Source of the DNA: VAZQ01 sp963763365
GTDB taxonomy: Bacteria > Pseudomonadota > Alphaproteobacteria > Rhizobiales > Xanthobacteraceae
Reading direction: 5' to 3'
Assembly: GCA_963763365.1 (NCBI GenBank)
Contig: CAVXOE010000009.1
Span: 124,001-188,000 of the forward strand
Length of the DNA stretch: 64,000 nt
The notes under the pieces were generated by a model. It was not told the DNA's origin and ran no database searches. It saw only the letters and a list, made by a program, of their open reading frames with translations. Shown in pieces: positions 42,354 through 51,193 of this stretch (positions are counted from its first letter, which is position 1; the number at the start of each line of letters is the position of its first letter). Made by a program: the position numbers and the translations under genes.

Positions 42354-43874
42354 ATGCGCTTCGTGGGTGTGGTGCTCATTGCGCTCGTGGCGGCCGTGCC
42401 GGCCGCGGCCCAGAACGACGACGCCCGGCAAGGGGCGGCGACCAGCCCCTCGGGCGCCACAAGCAAGTTTCGCAAGCCCTCCCCTGCACGCGCCGCGGAT
42501 TTGAAGGCCCGCGCCGCCGCCCGGCGCGCGCAAGCGGCCGGACAGCAGCAACAAGCGGAAGCCGGCGCCCCTCGCGCGGGGGCAAACGCGGCCCGGGCTG
42601 CTGCAGCCGCGGCCCGCAAACGCGCGCCGGCACAGCCCAACGCCACGCGGGATCCTGTGGTGAACCTGACGCCGCAGGAGCGCGTGCTCGTCGAAATCGA
42701 GCTCGCCTGGGTCGGCGAATATACCGGCCTGATCAACGCCGAGGCGAACGACAAGCTGACCGCGGCGATCAGGTCGTTCCAGCGCAATCGCAAATTCAAG
42801 GAAACCGGCTTGCTCAATACCCAGGAGCGCGCCCTGCTCGCCGCCGCCGCCAAGGCGCGGCAGTCGCAGGTCGGCTGGACCGTGATCGACGATCCGGTCA
42901 CCGGCGCGCGGCTCGGCATCCCGAGCAAGCAGATTCCGAACAAGACCCAGAGCAAGAGCGGAACGCGCTGGGCCTCGGCGCAGGGACAGGTTCAGGTCGA
43001 GACCTTCAAGACCGGCGAGCCCGGCACGACGCTCCCGGCCGTGTTCGAGCAGCAGAAGAAGGAGCCCGCGAACCGCAAGATCGAGACGAGCGTGCTCAAG
43101 CCGGACTCGTTTTTCCTGTCGGGCACCCAGGGCCCGAAGAAATTTCACGTGCGCGCCGAGATCAAGGACGGCGAAGTGCGCGGCCTGACCGTGCTGCACG
43201 ACCCAGCGGAAACCATCATGGACCCGGTCGCGGTGGTGATGGCGAACGCGTTCTCCGCGTTCCCCGGCGTAACCAGTACGGTCGAAGCCGGCGTGCCTCC
43301 ACCCAAACGCAAGGTCGAATACGCCACCGGCATCGTGGTGAGCGCGGCCGGCCACATCATCACGGACCGGCAGGTCACCGATGGCTGCGACGTCATCGTG
43401 GTGAGCGGTTACGGCAACGCCGATCTGCAGGCGGAAGACAAGACCGCAGATCTGGCATTGATCCGTGTCTATGGCGCGCCCGATCTCGTTCCGGTGGCGC
43501 TCGCCGTCGACGGCATCAGGGGCTCGGAAGTCACGATCGTCGGCATCGCCGATCCGCAGAATCAGGGCGGCGGCAGCGCGATCTCGACGACCTCCGCGCA
43601 ATTGCGCGGCGATGTGCTGGAGCCCGCGCCGCAACTCGGCTTTTCCGGCGCCGCCGTGCTCGACAATCAAGGCCGCACGCTCGGCATGGCCGAGCTCAAG
43701 CCACAGATTGTCGCCAATCTCGGCACCCCGAACGTGCAACCGAAGGCGATCGTCGTGCCGGTGCAGACGATCCGCGGTTTCCTGGAAACCGCGCAGCTCC
43801 AGCCGGCCTCAGGCCGCGCCGGTGTCGACGCCGCCAAGGGCTCGCTGGTGCGCGTGATCTGCGTGCGGAAGTAG
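42354..43874 (+). CDS. Exported trypsin-fold pseudo-peptidase with peptidoglycan-binding-like domain
   Basis: The start at 42354 gives a Sec signal (MRFVGVVLIALVAAVPAAAQ); GTG 42339 is in frame. An Ala/Arg/Gln-rich linker of about 80 residues precedes a PG_binding_1-like helical unit (LTPQERVLVEIELAWVGEYT, AIRSFQRNRKFKETGLLNTQ). The C-terminal half resembles a DegP/trypsin-like peptidase. The Asp (KTADLALIRV) and Ser (QLGFSGAAVLD) positions are kept. At the place of the catalytic His the sequence is HIITDRQVTDG, with Gln where LTNYHV-type enzymes have His. It is therefore probably inactive as a protease. The product has about 506 residues. Confidence 0.75.
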   Translation: MRFVGVVLIALVAAVPAAAQNDDARQGAATSPSGATSKFRKPSPARAADLKARAAARRAQAAGQQQQAEAGAPRAGANAARAAAAAARKRAPAQPNATRDPVVNLTPQERVLVEIELAWVGEYTGLINAEANDKLTAAIRSFQRNRKFKETGLLNTQERALLAAAAKARQSQVGWTVIDDPVTGARLGIPSKQIPNKTQSKSGTRWASAQGQVQVETFKTGEPGTTLPAVFEQQKKEPANRKIETSVLKPDSFFLSGTQGPKKFHVRAEIKDGEVRGLTVLHDPAETIMDPVAVVMANAFSAFPGVTSTVEAGVPPPKRKVEYATGIVVSAAGHIITDRQVTDGCDVIVVSGYGNADLQAEDKTADLALIRVYGAPDLVPVALAVDGIRGSEVTIVGIADPQNQGGGSAISTTSAQLRGDVLEPAPQLGFSGAAVLDNQGRTLGMAELKPQIVANLGTPNVQPKAIVVPVQTIRGFLETAQLQPASGRAGVDAAKGSLVRVICVRK

Positions 43875-43893
43875 TCGCAACGCCCTCGTTGTT

Positions 43894-44015
43894 CGTCATG
43901 GCCGGGCATAGCCCGTCGAAGGCGGGCGTAAACGCCCTGGTGTCCCGGCCATCCACGTCTTTACCGATGCGTCAACAGAAAGACGTGGATGCCCGGCCCA
44001 AGGCCGGGCATGACG
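43894..44015. repeat. Dispersed palindromic repeat, family A (copy 4, compound)
   Basis: It begins CGTCATGGCCGGGCATAGCCCG, ends GGCCGGGCATGACG and contains ATCCACGTC/GACGTGGAT arms. Like copy 3 it has an extra hairpin arm. It lies between the convergent ends of the pseudo-peptidase and enoyl-CoA hydratase genes. Confidence 0.8.
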
Positions 44016-44028
44016 CGTTGAGAGGCCG

Positions 44029-44814
44029 CTACCTATTCTTGAATTTCGCCGGGCGCTTCTCGACGAACGCCGTCATGCCTTCGTGCTGATCTTCGGTGGC
44101 GAACAGCGAGTGGAAGACGCGCCGCTCGAACAGCACGCCCTCGGCCAGCGTCACCTCGAAAGCGCGGTTGATCGCCTCCTTGGCGGTCATCAGCGAGGGC
44201 AGCGACATCGACGCGATGGTCTCGGCGACCTTCATCGCCTCGTCCATCAGGTTCGCGAGCGGCACCACGCGGGCGACGAGGCCGGAGCGTTCGGCCTCGG
44301 CGGCATCCATCGTGCGGCCGGTCAGGATCAGGTCCATCGCCTTGGCCTTGCCGACCGCGCGCGTCAGGCGCTGCGTGCCGCCGATACCCGGAATGACGCC
44401 GAGCTTGATCTCGGGCTGGCCGAACTTCGCGTTGTCGGCCGCGATGATGATGTCGCACAGCATCGCAAGCTCGCAGCCGCCGCCGAGCGCGAAGCCCGCC
44501 ACCGCCGCCACCACCGGCTTGCGCGCGCGCGCGACGCGGTGCCAGTTGGCGGTGAATTCCCGCATCGTCACGTCGTTGAACGATTGGCTGACCATCTCCT
44601 TGATGTCGGCGCCGGCCGCGAACGCCTTTTCCGACCCGGCGATCAGCATGCAGCCGACACCGTCGTCGATCTCGAACTCGTCGACGGCATGCCCGAGCTC
44701 CTGGAACAGCGGCGAGTTGAGCGCATTGAGTGCCTGCGGCCGATTGAGCCGGATGATCCCGACCCGGCCGCGCTTTTCGGCGATGATGTTCTGATAATCG
44801 GTCTGAAGATTCAT
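44029..44814 (-). CDS. Enoyl-CoA hydratase/isomerase family protein
   Basis: Crotonase-fold enzymes hydrate trans-2-enoyl-CoA in beta-oxidation. The 261-residue product has the oxyanion-hole segment AGSEKAFAAGADIKEM, the GFALGGGCELAMLCDIIIA block and both catalytic glutamates (one in GGGCELAML, one in GQPEIKLGVIPGIGGTQRL). Both glutamates fit a true hydratase. The start at 44814 (MNLQTDYQNIIAEKRGRVGI) is used; ATG 44823 (MGAMNL) is also possible. It is divergent from an exported alpha/beta hydrolase gene. Confidence 0.92.
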   Translation of the reverse strand: MNLQTDYQNIIAEKRGRVGIIRLNRPQALNALNSPLFQELGHAVDEFEIDDGVGCMLIAGSEKAFAAGADIKEMVSQSFNDVTMREFTANWHRVARARKPVVAAVAGFALGGGCELAMLCDIIIAADNAKFGQPEIKLGVIPGIGGTQRLTRAVGKAKAMDLILTGRTMDAAEAERSGLVARVVPLANLMDEAMKVAETIASMSLPSLMTAKEAINRAFEVTLAEGVLFERRVFHSLFATEDQHEGMTAFVEKRPAKFKNR

Positions 44815-44910
44815 GGCTCCCATCCCGCCTGCGTTCCCATTGCATGGGTAGCGATATTCCACTCCCCTGCCAACCTGCCTAAACTCCGCGCCGGAGTGGA
44901 GGAAACACAT

Positions 44911-46083
44911 ATGCAAAAATGCCCTGTCAATTTCCGCACAGTGGTGAGGATCGGCTTGGGAGCCGCCGCGTTGTCGTTGCTCGCGATCGGCAATGCGCCG
45001 GCAGCCGACGAGCCGCCGATGACGATTGCCCGCGACGGCTTCTTCTATGTCGGCGGCAAGCTCGCCAAGGTCGGCGATCGCACGATCATCACCGGGCAGA
45101 TGTTCGTCGAGTATCGCATCCCGGCGAAGCAGACTCATCCCTATCCGATCGTGATGGTGCATGGCGGCACGCGCTCGGCCACCACCTATCTCGGAACGCC
45201 CGACGGCCGCGAAGGCTGGGCGCAATATTTCGTGCGGCAGGGCTACGCGGTCTATCTCGCGGAGCAGCCTGGGCGCGGGCGGTCCGGCTACGACACCGCC
45301 TCCTACGGGCCTTCGCGCGTCGGCGACCTGGAAGGGACTCTGCGGCGCTATCTGCAGCAGTCGAAGTTCAAGCTCTGGCCGCAGGCGCACCTGCACACGC
45401 AGTGGCCCGGAACAGGCGAGCCGGACGACCCTGCCACCATCATGATGCTGTCGAACTTCCTGCCGGAGATCGTGGACTTCACCAAGCAGCAGTTTCTCAA
45501 CCGCGATGCGCTGGTCGCTCTGCTCGACAAGATCGGCCCGGCGGTCGTCATGACACATTCGCAGGGCGGCGCCTTCGGCTGGCCGGTCGCGGACGCGCGC
45601 CCCGACCTGGTCAAGGCGATCCTCGCGGTCGAACCGAACGGGCCGCCGTTCTACCAGGTCGATTTCGTCGGCGCGCCGGACTACTTCAAGCAGGGGCCGC
45701 TCGCTTTGCCCTACGGCATCACCGCGGTGCCACTCAACTATTCGCCAGCGGTCGCCGACGCCAAGGAGCTTGCGTTCGTCGAGGAGGACAAGGCGGACGG
45801 GCCCGGTCTTGTGAAGTGCTACGTGCAGAAGGAGCCGGCGCGCAAGCTGCCCAATCTCAAGATGCCGATCCTGGTGGTGATGGGCGAAGCCTCCTATCAC
45901 GCGCCCTACGACCACTGCACGGTGAAGTATCTGCGCCAGGCCGGCGCCAATCCGACCTTCATGCGGCTCGCCGATCAGGGCATCAAGGGCAACAGCCACG
46001 TGATGATGAACGAAAAGAACAACAAGGAGATCGCCGCCGCGATCGCCGCCTGGCTCGGCAAGACTATTCCGCCGACGCAGTAA
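44911..46083 (+). CDS. Exported alpha/beta hydrolase
   Basis: The 390-residue product has a Sec signal (VVRIGLGAAALSLLAIGNAP). The alpha/beta hydrolase fold follows: PIVMVHGGTRSATTY (oxyanion region), the nucleophile elbow Ser in MTHSQGGAFGW (G/H-x-S-x-G), a later Asp/Glu region (PILVVMGEASYHAPYDHCTV) and a C-terminal His in GNSHVMMNEKNN. A strong GGAGG precedes the ATG. Similar periplasmic esterases accompany catabolic genes. The substrate is unknown. Confidence 0.87.
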   Translation: MQKCPVNFRTVVRIGLGAAALSLLAIGNAPAADEPPMTIARDGFFYVGGKLAKVGDRTIITGQMFVEYRIPAKQTHPYPIVMVHGGTRSATTYLGTPDGREGWAQYFVRQGYAVYLAEQPGRGRSGYDTASYGPSRVGDLEGTLRRYLQQSKFKLWPQAHLHTQWPGTGEPDDPATIMMLSNFLPEIVDFTKQQFLNRDALVALLDKIGPAVVMTHSQGGAFGWPVADARPDLVKAILAVEPNGPPFYQVDFVGAPDYFKQGPLALPYGITAVPLNYSPAVADAKELAFVEEDKADGPGLVKCYVQKEPARKLPNLKMPILVVMGEASYHAPYDHCTVKYLRQAGANPTFMRLADQGIKGNSHVMMNEKNNKEIAAAIAAWLGKTIPPTQ

Positions 46084-46180
46084 ATCTAGGTCATTCGCTA
46101 CAGTCGTACGTCGAACTTTAAGCCGACATTAGGAGGTCATGGGTTCTAGTTGCTGGCGTTTTTGGCGCCTGGAGCCCGTG

Positions 46181-46897
46181 ATGTCCGCTCGGCTTTCTGC
46201 ATCGTTGCTCGTCGCGCTTTATTTGGCTGTCGGTGTCGCGCCCGACGCCGCAGCCGAGCCGGCGCGGATCATCATCCTGCGGCATGGCGAAAAGGCCGAT
46301 CCCTACCGGCTGTGCGATGTCGGCGTGCAGCGTTCGCTCGCGCTGGCCGGCCGCTATCTCGGCCGCGGCGCCGAGGCTCCGATCTACGGAGCGCGCGGCG
46401 CGCCCGACGCGTTCTTCGCCATCACGCTGCACACCCTCGAACTGATCGGCCCGACCGCCGTCTCCTGGCGCAAGCCGGTGATCATGAACAGCGCGCTGCC
46501 CCTGGCCAAGGAGCACGAGTCCGCGTTCACGCACCTGCTCAACGTGCGCACGCAGGAAGCCGTCGCCGACGTGATGAGCAATTGGAACGGCAAGACCGTC
46601 GTGATGGCGTGGGAGCACAAACACATCGCGGACGAGAAGCTCGCCCTCTCGTTCCCGCGCCTGAAGGTGACGCTGCGGCAGTTGCTCAATCTCGACAGCC
46701 TAGGCAACGTCCCGAAGACTTGGCCCGGCAGCAACTACGATTACTTCTGGGTCGTCGACTACGAGAACGGCCGGCCGAAGAGTTTCGAGATGGTCAAGCA
46801 GACGTTCGCGGCGCCCTACCAGGACCTGCCGTCGAACGACTGGGACACGTCCGCCGCGCTGCCGAAGGATTGCGAAGGCAGCAAGGCGGCGATGTAG
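46181..46897 (+). CDS. Exported histidine phosphatase-like protein
   Basis: The 238-residue product has a Sec signal (LSASLLVALYLAVGVAPDAA) and begins with the RHG motif IIILRHGEKADPYRLCDVGV of the histidine (phosphoglycerate-mutase-like) phosphatase superfamily; the RHG His is the phosphate acceptor. The second His region is WEHKHIAD. Similar small exported proteins of unknown substrate are frequent in Bradyrhizobium-like genomes. ATG 46181 is chosen over an upstream frame without coding character. Confidence 0.75.
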   Translation: MSARLSASLLVALYLAVGVAPDAAAEPARIIILRHGEKADPYRLCDVGVQRSLALAGRYLGRGAEAPIYGARGAPDAFFAITLHTLELIGPTAVSWRKPVIMNSALPLAKEHESAFTHLLNVRTQEAVADVMSNWNGKTVVMAWEHKHIADEKLALSFPRLKVTLRQLLNLDSLGNVPKTWPGSNYDYFWVVDYENGRPKSFEMVKQTFAAPYQDLPSNDWDTSAALPKDCEGSKAAM

Positions 46898-46904
46898 TCT
46901 TCGA

Positions 46905-47032
46905 CGCATGCCTACGCCTCATCGTGAGCGAGCCGAGAGCAAGCGAGGCGTCGCTCGAAGGATGGCGACAAATACTGCTCTCGTGGCCATGCTTCGAGAC
47001 GCGTTGCTGCGCAACGCTCCTCAGCATGAGGT
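46905..47032. repeat. REP-like repeat with hairpin between convergent genes
   Basis: The segment holds a GCGTTGC-TGC-GCAACGC stem (47001-47017) followed by CTCCTCAGCATGAGG, a motif that also resembles the edges of the palindrome at 7307. It ends one base before the mutM stop codon and may terminate both convergent genes. Confidence 0.55.
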
Positions 47033-47929
47033 TCAGCGCTGGCAGACCGGACAATAGAACGTCGAGCGGCCGGTCTGCACAATGCGCTTGATCGTGCCTT
47101 TGCAGCCGGGCGTCGGGCACGGCTTCCCCTCGCGGTCATAGACGCGGAAATTGTGCTGGAACAGCCCAAGCTCGCCCGACGTCTGGCGGTGATCGCGCAA
47201 TGACGAGCCGCCGGCCTTGATCGCATCGCCCAGCACCGCGCGAATGGCGTCGACCAGATGCCCGGCGCGCTCGTGCGGCGCACCCGAGCGCAGCGCCAAG
47301 GTCGAGGCGACGCGCTTAGGCGAGAGCCGCGCGCGGTGCAACGCCTCGCAGACATAGATATTACCGAGCCCAGCCACGATCTTCTGGTCGGACAGCGCGG
47401 CCTTGAGCGAGGTCTTCTTGCCTTGGCACGCCTTCGCCAACATCGCGGCGTCGAAGGCGTTGCCGAGCGGCTCGGGGCCGAGCGCGCGCAATAGCGGCTC
47501 CTGATCGAGCTTGTCGCGCGGAACGATCTTCATCGAACCGAACCGGCGCGGATCGTTGAATGAAATGCGCGCGCCCGACGACATGTGAAACACCACGTGG
47601 TCGTGCGCCAAGTCCTTCGCGCGGTCGTGATAGTAGCCGCCGGGCGTGGCATCGCCCTTCACCTTGCCGCCCGCTTCGCGCGCGACACGGAACGAGCCCG
47701 ACATGCCGAGATGCATCAGCAGCACGTCTCCGGAGGAGAGATCGGCGAGCAGATACTTGGCGCGTCGGCCGAGGCCTTCGACCGTCTGGCCTTCAAGCCG
47801 CGCCACGAAATCCTTCGGCAGCGGCCAGCGCAGATCGCCGCGCCGCGCTTCCACTTTGGTAAACTTCGCGCCCTCCATCACGGGCGCGAGACCGCGGCGC
47901 ACGGTCTCGACTTCGGGCAGTTCCGGCAT
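47033..47929 (-). CDS. mutM: Formamidopyrimidine-DNA glycosylase MutM (Fpg)
   Basis: MutM removes 8-oxoguanine and other oxidised purines and nicks the abasic site. The 298-residue product has the catalytic N terminus Pro-Glu (PELPEVETVRRGL), the conserved LLMHLGMSGSF block, the H2TH region (KIVAGLGNIYVCEALHRA) and the C-terminal zinc finger with four Cys (CPTPGCKGTI ... YCPVC). Nothing is missing. It is divergent from ubiE, an order kept in Bradyrhizobium relatives. Confidence 0.95.
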   Translation of the reverse strand: MPELPEVETVRRGLAPVMEGAKFTKVEARRGDLRWPLPKDFVARLEGQTVEGLGRRAKYLLADLSSGDVLLMHLGMSGSFRVAREAGGKVKGDATPGGYYHDRAKDLAHDHVVFHMSSGARISFNDPRRFGSMKIVPRDKLDQEPLLRALGPEPLGNAFDAAMLAKACQGKKTSLKAALSDQKIVAGLGNIYVCEALHRARLSPKRVASTLALRSGAPHERAGHLVDAIRAVLGDAIKAGGSSLRDHRQTSGELGLFQHNFRVYDREGKPCPTPGCKGTIKRIVQTGRSTFYCPVCQR

Positions 47930-48006
47930 GATGGTTGGCCTCCCGAGTGAGACATAGCGCGGGCCGCCCGCGCGCGCTATGCTTCTGCCGGCGAGGTTGA
48001 TTGGTC

Positions 48007-48774
48007 ATGCCACAGACGCGCGACAGCAGCCATTTCGGCTACCGGGAGGTCCCGCTCGGCGACAAGCAGCCGATGGTCGACGGCGTGTTCCGCAGCGTCG
48101 CGCAGCGCTACGACCTGATGAACGATCTGATGTCGGGCGGCCTGCATCGCGCCTGGAAGGACGTGCTGGTGACCGCCGTGAACCCGCCGCCGAAAGGCGA
48201 CGGACGGGCATTCGCGGTGCTCGATCTCGCCGGCGGCACCGGCGACGTGGCCTTCCGGGTGGTGAAGGCGGGCGGGTCCGGCACGCGCGTGACCGTGCTC
48301 GACATCAACCCCGAGATGCTCGAGGTCGGGCGCAACCGCGCCGCCGAGCGCGGCCTCGATGATGCGGTGACGTTCGTCGACGGCAATGCCGAGGCGCTGC
48401 CGTTCGGCGATCGGAAGTTTGACGCCGTCACGATTGCGTTCGGCATCCGCAACGTTCCGCGCATCGAGGTGGCGCTCGCCGAGGCGTTCCGCGTGCTGCG
48501 GATCGGCGGGCACTTCCTGTGTCTCGAATTCTCCACCGTCGATGTGCCCGGGCTCGACCGGCTCTACGACCTTTATTCCTTCAATATGATCCCGGCGCTC
48601 GGCCGCGCGGTCGCGGGCGACGCCAAGTCCTACCGCTACCTGGTCGAATCGATCCGGCAATTTCCCCGCCCGGACGCCTTCTCCGCCATGATCGAAGCCG
48701 CCGCCTTCCGGCAGGTTTCGTTCCAGCGCATGAGCGGCGGCATCGTGGCGATGCACTCTGGCTGGCGGCTGTAG
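48007..48774 (+). CDS. ubiE: Ubiquinone/menaquinone biosynthesis C-methyltransferase UbiE
   Basis: UbiE methylates the ring carbon of the demethoxy-quinol intermediate with SAM. The 255-residue product carries the family signatures YDLMNDLMSGGLHRAWKD, the SAM motif VLDLAGGTGDVAFRV, and FGIRNVPRIEVALAEAFRVL with LCLEFSTVD. The start at 48007 (MPQTRDSSHFGYREVP) is preferred over TTG 48001. In many Hyphomicrobiales ubiB and coaBC follow directly; here a polysaccharide-deacetylase-like gene follows instead. Confidence 0.94.
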   Translation: MPQTRDSSHFGYREVPLGDKQPMVDGVFRSVAQRYDLMNDLMSGGLHRAWKDVLVTAVNPPPKGDGRAFAVLDLAGGTGDVAFRVVKAGGSGTRVTVLDINPEMLEVGRNRAAERGLDDAVTFVDGNAEALPFGDRKFDAVTIAFGIRNVPRIEVALAEAFRVLRIGGHFLCLEFSTVDVPGLDRLYDLYSFNMIPALGRAVAGDAKSYRYLVESIRQFPRPDAFSAMIEAAAFRQVSFQRMSGGIVAMHSGWRL

Positions 48775-48905
48775 AGTAGCCCCCGCGCCACACCACGCCC
48801 TCCCCGCCTGAGCCCTGCCGATCTCGGTAAACGAACCGTTAACGGTTCCGGGTGCAAATCTTAACGGAAGATTTCACGCCTCTGATTCGGGGACGGAAGG
48901 CCACG

Positions 48906-50147
48906 ATGACGGACGACGATCTGAGCGCCCCGCTCGGGCGGGACAGGGCGCGCAAGCCGCGGCGCAGCCTGGGGATTGCCTTGCCGCTGGTGGCCGTGGG
49001 CGCGCTGAGCGCCACGCTCGTGGTTTTTGCGGGTTGGGCGATGCTCAAGGACGAGCCATTCGGCGGCGAGCCGATGGCCGTCGTCCGCGCCGATACGGGT
49101 CCGGCAAATCCCGATGAGGCCGCCCGGGTGACGATCCAGCGGCCGCCGACCACGCCGCTGAACGAACGTCCCAGCCGGCACGACGGCATCGCGATCGAGG
49201 CCGCAGCGCCGCCGCCGCCCGCGGGCAGGACCATCACGATCATCGACGGCACCAGCGGCAAGCGCCAGGAGGTGCTCATCCCCGGCACGGCCGAGGCCAA
49301 GCCCGAGAAGCCGGAGAAGCCTGAGAAGCCCGAGCGAGCGGAGGGCACCGATCCGCGGCTCATCGAGCCGACGCGGCATGGCGGCGTGCCCAAGATCGCG
49401 CCGGATGGCTCGCGGCCGTCCGAAATATATGCCCGGCCCGTGAAGGCCATCCCCGGCAAACCAAACGCACCGCGCATCGCGATCGTGATCGCCGGGCTCG
49501 GCATCAGCACCACCGGCACCAGCAATGCGCTGAGCAAGCTGCCCGACACGGTGACGTTCGCGTTCACGCCCTATGCCGGCAATGTCGACCAGATCGCTGC
49601 CCGCGCGCGCAGCGAGGGCCACGAAATCCTGCTGCAGGTCCCGATGGAGCCGTTCGACTATCCCGACAACGATCCCGGCCCGCAAACGCTCCTCACCACG
49701 CTCGACGCCGGACAGAACATCGACCGCCTGCAATGGCTGATGAGCCGTATCCAGGGCTATGTCGGCATCGCCAACTACATGGGCGAGCGTTTCACTGCCT
49801 CCGAGCAGGCGCTGGCGCCGATCATGAAGGAGGCCGGCAAGCGCGGCTTGCTCGTCCTCGATGACGGTTCGTCCCAGCGCAGCGTCGCCCCGCAGGTCGC
49901 GACCGCACACGGCCTCGCCTTCGCCAAGGCGGAGGTGACGATCGACAGCATCCCCGCACCGGTCGACATCGACCGTGCGCTCGGGCGGCTCGAGCGGATC
50001 GCACGCGAGCGCGGCGTCGCGGTCGGCATCTCGGGCGCCGTACCGGTTGCGATCGAACGCATCGCCAAGTGGGCGAAGGCCGCCGAGAGCAAGGGCATCC
50101 TGCTGGTGCCGATCAGCGCGATCGCCAACCGGCCGAAGTCGAGTTGA
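48906..50147 (+). CDS. Divergent polysaccharide deacetylase family protein (YibQ-like)
   Basis: The 413-residue product has one N-terminal membrane helix (LGIALPLVAVGALSATLVVF), a Pro/Lys/Glu-rich linker containing four KPE units, and a C-terminal NodB-like domain of the divergent type (APRIAIVIAGLGISTTGTSN, TVTFAFTPYAGNVDQIAARA, EGHEILLQVPMEPFDYP, YVGIANYMGERFTASE). In this family the classic zinc-binding Asp-His-His set is incomplete, so the catalytic activity is unclear. It precedes rppH and atpC, as in related genomes. Confidence 0.85.
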   Translation: MTDDDLSAPLGRDRARKPRRSLGIALPLVAVGALSATLVVFAGWAMLKDEPFGGEPMAVVRADTGPANPDEAARVTIQRPPTTPLNERPSRHDGIAIEAAAPPPPAGRTITIIDGTSGKRQEVLIPGTAEAKPEKPEKPEKPERAEGTDPRLIEPTRHGGVPKIAPDGSRPSEIYARPVKAIPGKPNAPRIAIVIAGLGISTTGTSNALSKLPDTVTFAFTPYAGNVDQIAARARSEGHEILLQVPMEPFDYPDNDPGPQTLLTTLDAGQNIDRLQWLMSRIQGYVGIANYMGERFTASEQALAPIMKEAGKRGLLVLDDGSSQRSVAPQVATAHGLAFAKAEVTIDSIPAPVDIDRALGRLERIARERGVAVGISGAVPVAIERIAKWAKAAESKGILLVPISAIANRPKSS

Positions 50148-50154
50148 ACCAGTA

Positions 50155-50230
50155 GGCGAATGGCGAATAGCAAAACGCCGGCGGAAATAGCGTGCTTAAC
50201 CACTCGCTATTCGCTATTCGCTATTCGCCA
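50155..50230. repeat. GCGAATA inverted repeat element, family C (copy 1)
   Basis: GGCGAATGGCGAATAG at the left edge faces CTATTCGCTATTCGCTATTCGCC at the right edge, so the 76 bp can fold into a hairpin. The right arm ends on the first base of the rppH start codon (ATG 50230), leaving no visible Shine-Dalgarno. A second copy lies between atpC and atpD. Confidence 0.8.
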
Positions 50231-50728
50231 TGAAATACGAATCCGCTCCCCTATCGCCCTTGCGTCGGCGCTCTGGTGCTCAACCGCCAGGGCCTCGTGT
50301 TCGTCGGCCGCCGCATCGAAGGTCCGGAACACGTCGACAAGGTGCACGCCTGGCAGATGCCGCAGGGCGGTGTCGACAAGGGCGAGGATCCGTGGAAAGC
50401 GGCGCTGCGCGAGCTCTACGAGGAAACCAACATCCGCTCGGTCGAGAAGCTCGGCGAAATCGGCGAATGGCTGGCCTACGACATTCCGCGCGACATCGTC
50501 GGCGAGGCCTGGGGCGGCAAGTATCGCGGGCAGACGCAGAAGTGGTACGCGCTGCGCTTCACCGGCGACGACAGCGAGATCGATATTGCCGCGCCGGGCG
50601 GGCATAAGCCGGAATTCGCCGAATGGCGCTGGGAGCCGATGAAGAATCTCCCCAAGCTCATCATCCCGTTCAAGCGGCCGGTCTACGAGCGGGTGGTGAA
50701 GGAGTTCGCCAAGTTTGCAAAAACGTAG
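50230..50728 (+). pseudogene. rppH: RNA pyrophosphohydrolase RppH, frameshifted near the N terminus
   Basis: RppH is a Nudix enzyme that removes pyrophosphate from mRNA 5' ends and triggers decay. The Nudix box is complete (GGVDKGEDPWKAALRELYEE, then TNI). The frame from ATG 50230 reads MKYESAP and then loses register; one frame over, YRPCVGALVLNRQGLVFVGR continues to the end. Removing one C from CCCC at 50248-50251 gives a normal 165-residue protein. Without this, the only in-frame start is GTG 50276, which would remove the first conserved strand. A base-call error or a very recent mutation is likely. Confidence 0.85.
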
Positions 50729-50733
50729 ACACC

Positions 50734-50763
50734 TGGATTGCTTCGCTTCGCTCGCAATGACGG
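50734..50763. repeat. Short palindromic repeat between rppH and atpC
   Basis: TGGATTGC-TTCGCTTCGCTC-GCAATGACGG is a common hairpin repeat of Hyphomicrobiales genomes (ATTGC/GCAAT stem). It lies in the 48-bp gap between the convergent rppH and atpC genes and may serve as a terminator. Confidence 0.7.
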
Positions 50764-50776
50764 CTCTGGTCCCGCC

Positions 50777-51184
50777 TTAGTGAGCAGGCGCCGTCAGTGC
50801 GGCCCGCAGCGCCTTCAGCCGGTCGAGGCGATGGCCGAGCTTGTCGCGCTGCGCCGGGTCGGTGGCGTCGGCCACATCTTCCTCGGTGTCCTTGATCTCG
50901 CCGTCGAGCACCGCGATGTCGAACTCCGCGCGCGGCACCGCCATGTCGGCGAGCACCGTCAGCCCCTCCGGGTTGACCTCCGCGAAGCCGCCGTTGACCA
51001 CGACCTGCAACGCATCGCCGCCGCGATAGACGGTGAGGATGCCCGGCCGCAGCGTCGTGACGAGCGGCGCGTGGCCGGCGAGCACGCCGAAGTCGCCCTC
51101 CGAGCCCGGCACGTCGACCTGATCGACGGCCTCCGACATCAGCAGGCTTTCCGGCGAGACGAGATCGAACTGGAAGGTGGCCAT
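50777..51184 (-). CDS. atpC: F0F1 ATP synthase subunit epsilon
   Basis: The epsilon subunit is part of the central stalk and inhibits ATP hydrolysis. The 135-residue product has the N-terminal beta-sandwich (FQFDLVSPESLLMSEAVDQV, GDFGVLAGHAPLVTTLRPGI, NGGFAEVNPEGLTVLADMAV) and a short C-terminal helical part. It is last in the atpHAGDC operon and is separated from atpD by the family C repeat. Confidence 0.94.
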   Translation of the reverse strand: MATFQFDLVSPESLLMSEAVDQVDVPGSEGDFGVLAGHAPLVTTLRPGILTVYRGGDALQVVVNGGFAEVNPEGLTVLADMAVPRAEFDIAVLDGEIKDTEEDVADATDPAQRDKLGHRLDRLKALRAALTAPAH

Positions 51185-51193
51185 GTTGATTTC

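Noticed and set aside
41315..42955. Long minus-strand open frame of 546 codons over moeB and the start of the pseudo-peptidase gene
   Set aside because: It overlaps two well supported genes and its translation is Arg/Ala/Pro-rich without any recognisable domain, typical of a shadow frame in GC-rich DNA.
44083..44910. 276-codon N-terminal extension of the exported hydrolase gene
   Set aside because: It is antisense to the enoyl-CoA hydratase; the ATG at 44911 has a strong Shine-Dalgarno and starts a signal peptide.
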